From: JANMZR01 sp031383555
GTDB lineage: Bacteria > Bacteroidota > Bacteroidia > Cytophagales > Spirosomataceae
NCBI GenBank assembly: GCA_031383555.1
Contig: JANMZR010000391.1
Span: forward strand, 1-7,344
Length of the DNA: 7,344 nt
Direction: 5' to 3'
In this document: positions 1 through 5,616 of the stretch, piece by piece
Position numbering within the stretch: the first letter of the stretch is position 1
Layout of the letters: each line of letters starts with the position of its first letter
Position numbers and translations under genes: made by a program
Notes under the pieces: generated by a model
Seen by the model: the letters and a program-made list of their open reading frames with translations, nothing else
Told to the model about the DNA's origin: nothing
Databases searched by the model: none

Positions 1-77
1 ACAAAATAGTTTTTTTTGCAAATAATACAATTGAATGAATGAACCCTTCTTCTGAATAAATTTTTTAACTTTTTTAA

Positions 78-94
78 TTTTTTAAAAAAAACTT
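78..94 (+). promoter_or_regulatory. T6A8 translation-initiation leader of the susC-like gene
   Basis: A block of six T then eight A (78-91) sits three bases before the ATG, where a Shine-Dalgarno would normally be. The same 14-base block occurs one base before the ATG of the susD-like gene. Bacteroidota commonly start translation from A-rich, unstructured leaders without a Shine-Dalgarno, so I read this as the initiation region. That role is inferred. Confidence 0.45.
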
Positions 95-3000
95 ATGAAA
101 CAAAAACTTACGTTAAATGTATTTTTTGCTGTATTTATTATGGCAATATGGATACAATCAGTTCCCAATGCTTTTGGTAAAGACAAAGTAATGGGTACCA
201 AATTTGTGATAAATGTAACTGGTAATGTTACAGATTCAGATGGTGGTGGATCAGGAATTCCTGGTGTAAGCGTGGTAGTGAAAGGCACAAACAGAGGTAC
301 AACAACCAATGCTAATGGTGCTTATTCTATTGCTGATGTAAATGCTAATAACACACTAGTATTTAGTGCAGTAGGTTACGAAACACAAGAGGTTTTGATT
401 GGCAATCGTTCTCAAATAAATGTGGGAATGAAAGTTGATGTGAAATCATTGGGTGAGGTAGTTGTAGTTGGTTACGGTACTCAAACTAAAGCAACAGTAA
501 CAGGTGCAGTTGTACAAGTAAAAGGTGAAGCTTTGATTAAGTCCCCAACTCAAGACTTAGGTAGCTCATTGGCTGGCCGTTTACCGGGTTTAGTAGTTAT
601 ACAAACTTCAGGTGAGCCAGGTGCAGATGCTGCGAGAGTATCCATAAGAGGTACTAATACTTTGGGAAATAACAGCCCATTGATTGTAATTGATGGTATT
701 CCCGATAGAGATGGCGGTTTGAGTCGCTTAAATCCTCGTGATATTGAAAACATTTCAGTATTGAAAGATGCCTCAGCAGCTATTTACGGTGCTCGTGCCG
801 CCAATGGAGCAATAATCGTTACTACCAAAAAAGGTAAAACAGGTAAGCCAACGGTTACGTATGACTTTAACCAAGGCTGGCAACAACCTACTAGAGTACC
901 TGATATGTCAAGCTCGCCTGAATATGCAGCAATCATGAACGAGTTGCCTATTTATAAAGCTATTCCAGCAGGAGAGTGGTCGGCGGCATCAGCAAGTATC
1001 AAATCAACAGGTGCTTATAAGTCGCCAACACCGGGTATTAATCCTTTGAACGCCAACTATAACCCTACAGCTTTGGCCAAATATGCAGATGGATCAGATC
1101 CTTGGCGATTCCCTAATTCGGATTGGTTTGGTGATACATTTGAAAAATGGGCGGGTCAATCCAGACATAATTTAACTATTTCGGGAGGTTCTGAAAATGT
1201 AAAATATTTCACCTCAATGGGTTTAAATAAGCAAGATGCTATTTATAAAAATTCGGCAACAAATTTTGCTCAGTATAATTTGCGAACTAATTTGACAGCC
1301 AATGTGAATAAATACATTACTGCCAATGTAGGTTTGATGGTTCGTCGTGAGCAGAGAAGGTATCCTACTGAAAGTGCTGGTTCTATTTTCCGAATGTTGA
1401 TGCGTGGGCGTCCAACTGAAGTTGCAGTTTGGCCTAATGGAAAGCCTGGTCCTGATATTGAAAATGGTCAAAATCCTTATGTAATTACTACAAATGCTAC
1501 CGGATACCAAGATATTCCAACAGACTACATTCAAGCAAATGGCTCAGTAACCATTTCAAATCCTTGGGTAGCTGGTTTGAATTTAACTTTAACTGGTTCT
1601 GCTGATAAGAACTCATCAACTTCAAAAAGATGGCAAACACCTTGGACACTTTATTATTTAGATGGAACAGGTAAAGATGCCAATGGTGACCCCAATTTGA
1701 AAGGTGCTATTCGATCTAATTTTACAGATCCTCGTCTTTCACAAGGATATAGCTCTGTATTCAATACCAATTTAACAGCTATGCTAAACTATGACAAAAA
1801 AATTGGCGCTAATAACAATCTAGGTTTGATGGTTGGAGTTACTAAAGAGCAGTTTGAAGGTGAAAATTTCTTTGCATTTAGAAGAAATTATATTTCATCA
1901 GCTTTGGATCAACTATTTGCTGGAGGATCTATTGGTCAAGATGTAGGAGGTTCAGCTTATAATAGAGCTAGATTAGGCTATTACGGCCGTGCGCAATACA
2001 ATTATAAAGAAAAATATTTAGTTGAATTAATTGGTCGATATGATGGATCATATATTTTCCCTGAAAACAGCCGTTTTGGTTTCTTTCCAGGCATATTAGC
2101 AGGCTGGAATATTACGAATGAGCCTTTCTTTAAAGTGAAAGGTATCGATTATTTGAAGTTGAGAGCATCAATAGGTCAAATGGGTAATGACCAAGTTTTT
2201 TATAATGGTAGATTACAAGAATATGCTTTCTTATCTTCATATGGCTTTGGTCAATTTCCAATAGATGGACAAGTAAAATCTTCTTTAGCCGAAACAGTTT
2301 TAGCCAATCCGAATTTCACTTGGGAAAGAGCAACTAACTATAATATTGGTTTGGATGGTACTTTCTTGAATGGTGCTATTGATTTGACTTTGGAATACTT
2401 TTTAAACAATAGAACTGATATTTTGATTCAAAAATCAGGTTCAACTCCTGCATCTTCAGGTATAAATGCATTACTTCCTCCTGTAAATGCTGGTGAAGTT
2501 AATAATAGAGGCTTTGAATTTAATTTAGGCTATAATTTAAAAGCTTCTCAAGATTTGAAAGTGCGTTTTGCTGTTAATGGTGGTTATGCCAAAAATAAAG
2601 TAGTTTACTTTGACGAAGTGCCAGGTGCCCCAGCTTATCAATTACAAGAAGGAAAGCCAATTGGAGCTTATTTAGTTTATGAGTCAAATGGTGCTTTTTT
2701 AAACACTGCCGAAATTGATGCGAATAAAATCGATTATTCAGCTGTAACAGGTAAGTTGCTTCCAGGTGATATGAAGTTTAAAGATGTTGATGGCAATGGC
2801 AAAATAAATGCAGATGATAGAACTCGTCTGGATAAAAATGCAACACCCACTTTCAACTTTGGATCAACAATTGACGTATCTTATAAAAACTGGGACTTGT
2901 CGGCTTTGTTCCAGGGGGCAACTGGTGCATTGGTTCGTTTCCAAACTGAGTCAGGTGATATTGGTAACTTTACCAAATATGATTTTGACAACCGTTGGTC

Positions 3001-3319
3001 AATCGATAAGCCAAGTAGTGAATTCCCTCGACTTGCCAGTAGAGGTGATACTTATTATACTGGTGGTAACTTTGGAAGTAATACACTTTATTTATTGAAT
3101 AAAAATTATATTCGATTGAAAAACGTAGAATTGGCCTATAATGTACCTTCTAGTATATTGTCAAAAGCTAAAATTGGGGGCTTGCGTATATATGTAAATG
3201 GAATTAATTTATTTACAATTGATAAACATAAGGTTTTTGACCCTGAAGCTGAAGCTGGAAACGGAGTTTATTATCCATTGTCAAGAGTAATTAATGGAGG
3301 TTTTACACTCTCATTTTAA
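95..3319 (+). CDS. SusC/RagA-family TonB-linked outer membrane transporter
   Basis: This gene encodes a complete 1074-residue TonB-dependent outer-membrane transporter of the SusC/RagA family, which imports a SusD-captured nutrient using energy from TonB. Residues 1 to about 28 form a Sec signal peptide with likely cleavage after NAFG. A carboxypeptidase-D regulatory-like domain follows at about 40-118 (GIPGVSVVVKGTNRGTTTNANG, then VGYETQEV). The plug runs from about 122 to 248 (EVVVVGYGTQ; SIRGTNTLG; IDGIPDRDGG) and includes the family signature DIENISVLKDASAAIYGARA beginning at 216. The rest is the beta-barrel, ending in a terminal Phe (GGFTLSF) as outer-membrane barrels usually do. An acidic loop at 897 onward (DVDGNGKINADD) resembles a calcium-binding loop and is common in the family. 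The length is normal. The start at 95 is supported by the signal peptide directly after it; there is no Shine-Dalgarno, only an A/T-rich leader. The susD-like gene follows after 116 bp, so the two are probably cotranscribed. The substrate cannot be inferred. Confidence 0.97.
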   Translation: MKQKLTLNVFFAVFIMAIWIQSVPNAFGKDKVMGTKFVINVTGNVTDSDGGGSGIPGVSVVVKGTNRGTTTNANGAYSIADVNANNTLVFSAVGYETQEVLIGNRSQINVGMKVDVKSLGEVVVVGYGTQTKATVTGAVVQVKGEALIKSPTQDLGSSLAGRLPGLVVIQTSGEPGADAARVSIRGTNTLGNNSPLIVIDGIPDRDGGLSRLNPRDIENISVLKDASAAIYGARAANGAIIVTTKKGKTGKPTVTYDFNQGWQQPTRVPDMSSSPEYAAIMNELPIYKAIPAGEWSAASASIKSTGAYKSPTPGINPLNANYNPTALAKYADGSDPWRFPNSDWFGDTFEKWAGQSRHNLTISGGSENVKYFTSMGLNKQDAIYKNSATNFAQYNLRTNLTANVNKYITANVGLMVRREQRRYPTESAGSIFRMLMRGRPTEVAVWPNGKPGPDIENGQNPYVITTNATGYQDIPTDYIQANGSVTISNPWVAGLNLTLTGSADKNSSTSKRWQTPWTLYYLDGTGKDANGDPNLKGAIRSNFTDPRLSQGYSSVFNTNLTAMLNYDKKIGANNNLGLMVGVTKEQFEGENFFAFRRNYISSALDQLFAGGSIGQDVGGSAYNRARLGYYGRAQYNYKEKYLVELIGRYDGSYIFPENSRFGFFPGILAGWNITNEPFFKVKGIDYLKLRASIGQMGNDQVFYNGRLQEYAFLSSYGFGQFPIDGQVKSSLAETVLANPNFTWERATNYNIGLDGTFLNGAIDLTLEYFLNNRTDILIQKSGSTPASSGINALLPPVNAGEVNNRGFEFNLGYNLKASQDLKVRFAVNGGYAKNKVVYFDEVPGAPAYQLQEGKPIGAYLVYESNGAFLNTAEIDANKIDYSAVTGKLLPGDMKFKDVDGNGKINADDRTRLDKNATPTFNFGSTIDVSYKNWDLSALFQGATGALVRFQTESGDIGNFTKYDFDNRWSIDKPSSEFPRLASRGDTYYTGGNFGSNTLYLLNKNYIRLKNVELAYNVPSSILSKAKIGGLRIYVNGINLFTIDKHKVFDPEAEAGNGVYYPLSRVINGGFTLSF

Positions 3320-3321
3320 AC

Positions 3322-3358
3322 ATTATTTATAAAATTTATTTTAAATTTTATAAATAAT
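3322..3358 (+). promoter_or_regulatory. Perfect AT-only hairpin in the susC-susD spacer
   Basis: A perfect 16-bp inverted repeat, ATTATTTATAAAATTT (3322-3337) and its exact complement (3343-3358), encloses a 5-base loop, three bases after the susC-like stop codon. The stem has no G or C, and no clean U-tract follows, so it is not a typical intrinsic terminator. It may protect an mRNA 3' end, be a processing site, or adjust SusC/SusD stoichiometry. The inverted repeat is directly visible; the function is inferred. Confidence 0.5.
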
Positions 3359-3420
3359 AAATTACTTAAACAATTTATAAGTATTATCAGTTTAAATATA
3401 AATATTAAATAAATTAACAA

Positions 3421-3435
3421 TTTTTTAAAAAAAAT
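3421..3435 (+). promoter_or_regulatory. T6A8 translation-initiation leader of the susD-like gene
   Basis: Six T and eight A (3421-3434), then a single T, lead into the ATG at 3436. The 14-base block is identical to the one ahead of the susC-like gene. No Shine-Dalgarno is present. It probably serves as a low-structure ribosome landing site, as is usual in Bacteroidota; this role is inferred from position. Confidence 0.45.
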
Positions 3436-5301
3436 ATGAAAACAATAAAGTATTCAATAGTTTTTATAGCGCTAATTGTGGTAACAACCCTTTCTTGCGA
3501 TAAAGGCTTTTTAAACACGCAGCCACTCGATAAAATTTCGAGCGAAGCCACTTGGTCAGATGGGCCATTGTCAGAAGCGTTTATTTTTAACGTATATTCA
3601 TTTTTAGGTTATGGCGGTTTTGAAGAGCAAGCACAGGCTAGTTATACAGATGAAGCTATGTTTACACACTCTGGTCGTAACATAAACACTTTTACAGAAG
3701 GTAGCGAAAGTCCATCTAACTTGGCTTGGTTTAGTAGTACTTACAATTGGGGTAATATGTATTTAGCTATTCGTCAAGCGAATGTGGCTATTTCGAGGCT
3801 CCCAACTGCTACATTTACTAATACAGCCTTAAGAGATAGGTTATTGGGTGAAGCTAAGTTTTTGAGAGCTTATTATTATCACCAATTATTAAGAAATTAT
3901 GGTGGTGTACCTTTAATTGATAAGCCTTTTGGTTTAAATGAAGATTATACTGCAGCTCGTAATACTTTTGAGCAAACAGTTAATTTCATTGTGAAAGATT
4001 TGGATGAATCAGTAACGCTATTAAAAGGAAAAGGTTTAACTAATGGCAGAGCTTCAGATATTTCAGCACTAGCTTTAAAGGCAAGAGTATTGTTGTATGC
4101 GGCTTCTGACTTACATGATGGGGCTAAAGCAACAGCTGTAAATGCTGGCCTAGCTTCACCATTATTGGCTTATCCTGCTGGCGGTCAAGCGGGTAGGTAT
4201 GCAGCTGCAAAAGCAGCAGCCAAAGCTGTTTTGGATGCAACAACAGGTTATAAATTAAACCTATCAGCTCCTGCTTCAGCTAAAGATGCCCAAGCTAATT
4301 ATACGGCTATTGCAATGGGTGGTGGCTCTGGAGCAGCTGATCCTTCAGGCGTTTCGGATTTATTATTTCAACGTAGTGCAACAGCTTTATATACTGTTGA
4401 AGATAACTGGCCATTGGGCGGCTTACATTATGGAATTAATAATGGGCCAAACGGATACCATAACTGGGCAGGTAACACACCAATTCAGCAATTGGTAGAT
4501 GATTATGAAATGATGGATGGTTCTAAGTTTGACTGGTCAAAAGCGGAGCATGCTGCAGACCCTTATGTTAATCGTGATCCACGTTTTTATGCAACTGTTT
4601 TGTATGATGGTTCAAATTGGAAGCCACGCCCTTCTGATGTAATTGGTGTTGACCCTGTCAGTCAAGTTCAAACTGGTTATTATGACGATGGTAAAGGCAA
4701 TAAATTGAATGGTATAGATACACGTCAGTCAGCTATCGAAAACTGGAACGGTACCCGTACTGCTTATTACACCCGTAAATTTATCGATCCAAATCCTGCT
4801 TTACCAGATAATCAATCAAATGCACAAGTTGTACCTTGGCCTTTCTTAAGATACACTGAGGCTGTATTGAATTATGTGGAAGCAGCTATTAAAACTGGTG
4901 ATGAAGCAGAAGCAAAAGCATGGTTGAATAAAATCAGATTTAGAGCTGGTATGCCTGCTATTACTGATTCAGGTGCTGATTTATGGGCAAGATATATAAA
5001 CGAACGTAGAGTGGAGTTAGCTTATGAAGAGCAACGTTTTTATGATACTCGACGTTGGTTAATAGCACCTCAAACAGTTGGGCGAGGTATTAAAACTATT
5101 AATGTTGTTGCAACTTTGAAGCCTGGAAAAAGCCCTAATGTTCCTTATAAGTATGACAAATCAGTTTATGACTACAAATATACTGTGGTAAATAATACTG
5201 AGAATGAAACTCGTAAATGGGTGGATAAAATGTATTATCGTCCTTTTGGTAGAGATGAGATTGCCAGAAATTCAAAATTAGTTCAGAATCCTGGATACTA
5301 G
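3436..5301 (+). CDS. RagB/SusD-family nutrient-binding surface lipoprotein
   Basis: This gene encodes a complete 621-residue SusD/RagB-family lipoprotein, the surface lid that binds ligand and hands it to the SusC barrel. A lipoprotein signal peptide ends at Cys21 (TTLSC), the likely lipidated residue, followed by the usual SusD mature start (DKGFLNTQPLDKISSEATW). The helical TPR-like core is visible at about 105-160, with the hallmark LGEAKFLRAYYYHQLLRNYGG from about 137. The C-terminal SusD region includes PFLRYTEAVLNYVEAA (469-484), NERRVELAYEEQRFYDTRRW (522-541) and a terminal YYRPFGRDEI...NPGY segment, so the protein is full length. An Ala/Gly-rich stretch at about 230-300 is probably a variable surface insertion. 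The gene follows its SusC partner on the same strand. SusD sequence does not reveal the ligand, so no substrate is assigned. Confidence 0.96.
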   Translation: MKTIKYSIVFIALIVVTTLSCDKGFLNTQPLDKISSEATWSDGPLSEAFIFNVYSFLGYGGFEEQAQASYTDEAMFTHSGRNINTFTEGSESPSNLAWFSSTYNWGNMYLAIRQANVAISRLPTATFTNTALRDRLLGEAKFLRAYYYHQLLRNYGGVPLIDKPFGLNEDYTAARNTFEQTVNFIVKDLDESVTLLKGKGLTNGRASDISALALKARVLLYAASDLHDGAKATAVNAGLASPLLAYPAGGQAGRYAAAKAAAKAVLDATTGYKLNLSAPASAKDAQANYTAIAMGGGSGAADPSGVSDLLFQRSATALYTVEDNWPLGGLHYGINNGPNGYHNWAGNTPIQQLVDDYEMMDGSKFDWSKAEHAADPYVNRDPRFYATVLYDGSNWKPRPSDVIGVDPVSQVQTGYYDDGKGNKLNGIDTRQSAIENWNGTRTAYYTRKFIDPNPALPDNQSNAQVVPWPFLRYTEAVLNYVEAAIKTGDEAEAKAWLNKIRFRAGMPAITDSGADLWARYINERRVELAYEEQRFYDTRRWLIAPQTVGRGIKTINVVATLKPGKSPNVPYKYDKSVYDYKYTVVNNTENETRKWVDKMYYRPFGRDEIARNSKLVQNPGY

Positions 5302-5309
5302 TAATTAAT

Positions 5310-5431
5310 GGTTCATGTAGGAACACGCTTTGAGGCGTGTTCCTACAAATCAAAATTAAGATTGAGGCGTGTTCCTACAAATCAAAATTAAGATTGAGGC
5401 GTGTTCCTACAAATCAAAATTGAGGTTCATG
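5310..5431. repeat. 32-bp tandem repeat cluster with palindrome, flanked by an 8-bp direct repeat
   Basis: Three tandem copies of a 32-bp unit start at 5330, 5362 and 5394; the third matches for about 28 bases. Each contains GCGTGTTCCTACA. One complementary arm, TGTAGGAACACGC (5316-5328), precedes them and pairs perfectly with the first copy (5335-5347) around a 6-base loop; it could equally pair with the copies at 5367-5379 and 5399-5411. GGTTCATG occurs at both edges (5310-5317 and 5424-5431), like a target-site duplication. The cluster starts nine bases after the susD-like stop. It resembles a REP-like or small miniature element later expanded by slippage. No protein is encoded, and no spacers separate the units, so it is not a CRISPR. 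Confidence 0.8.
5316..5347 (+). promoter_or_regulatory. 13-bp GC-containing hairpin at the 3' end of the susCD transcript
   Basis: TGTAGGAACACGC (5316-5328) and GCGTGTTCCTACA (5335-5347) are exact inverse complements around the loop TTTGAG. This is among the most stable RNA folds in the window and lies 14 bases after the susD-like stop. No U-tract follows, so it is more likely to block 3' exonucleases or be a repeat-element palindrome than to terminate transcription. The structure is visible; the role is inferred. Confidence 0.55.
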
Positions 5432-5518
5432 ACTTTTGTACATTATCAATATGAATAAATTACCAAATTTCATATTATTAGTAGTCAATTTAAGAACATG
5501 ACTGTAATTATTGTTTTC

Positions 5519-5560
5519 AAAAAGCCGCTTAATTCTTTGAATTTAAGCGGCTTTTTCTTT
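5519..5560 (+). terminator. Rho-independent terminator, probably bidirectional
   Basis: A 14-bp perfect stem, AAAAAGCCGCTTAA (5519-5532) with TTAAGCGGCTTTTT (5543-5556), has a 10-base loop in which TTC and GAA can pair further. It is followed by CTTTT, giving a good U-tract. The A-run on the left arm would act as a U-tract on the opposite strand. It lies 217 bases after the susD-like stop and probably ends the susCD transcript before the VCBS gene. Confidence 0.88.
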
Positions 5561-5580
5561 TATACCGAGTTCAATTTTTT

Positions 5581-5588
5581 TATCTTTG
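5581..5588 (+). promoter_or_regulatory. Candidate Bacteroidota -7 promoter element for the VCBS gene
   Basis: TATCTTTG is an exact match to the Bacteroidota -7 consensus TAnnTTTG. It lies 28 bases before the ATG of the VCBS gene and just after the terminator, which is where a new promoter would be expected. The -33 element is weak: only TTTT at about 5558-5561, at roughly the right spacing, and not TTTG. Transcription would start a few bases downstream, giving a short leader. Inferred from motif and context. Confidence 0.45.
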
Positions 5589-5616
5589 ATTAAAAGAAAA
5601 CTCCCGCTATATTTCA

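Noticed and set aside
26..64. Promoter for the susC-like gene (TTG at 31-33 with TAAATTTT at 57-64)
   Set aside because: The -7 match has a mismatch, the spacing is at the upper limit, and the region is so AT-rich that such matches arise by chance; the real promoter may lie before the window.
1223..1534. Minus-strand 103-codon ORF inside the susC-like gene
   Set aside because: It is entirely antisense to a clear SusC barrel region; composition and content look like a shadow frame.
5135..5353. Minus-strand ORF overlapping the susD 3' end and the first hairpin
   Set aside because: It lies antisense to a conserved SusD C-terminus, shows no recognisable domain, and is best explained as a shadow frame.
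5330..5421. Short CRISPR array
   Set aside because: The 32-bp units are directly tandem and there are no unique spacers; no cas gene is present.
5451..5501. 16-codon hydrophobic small ORF between the repeat cluster and the terminator
   Set aside because: It is very short, with no recognisable initiation signal and no evidence of conservation; it is consistent with chance in AT-rich DNA.
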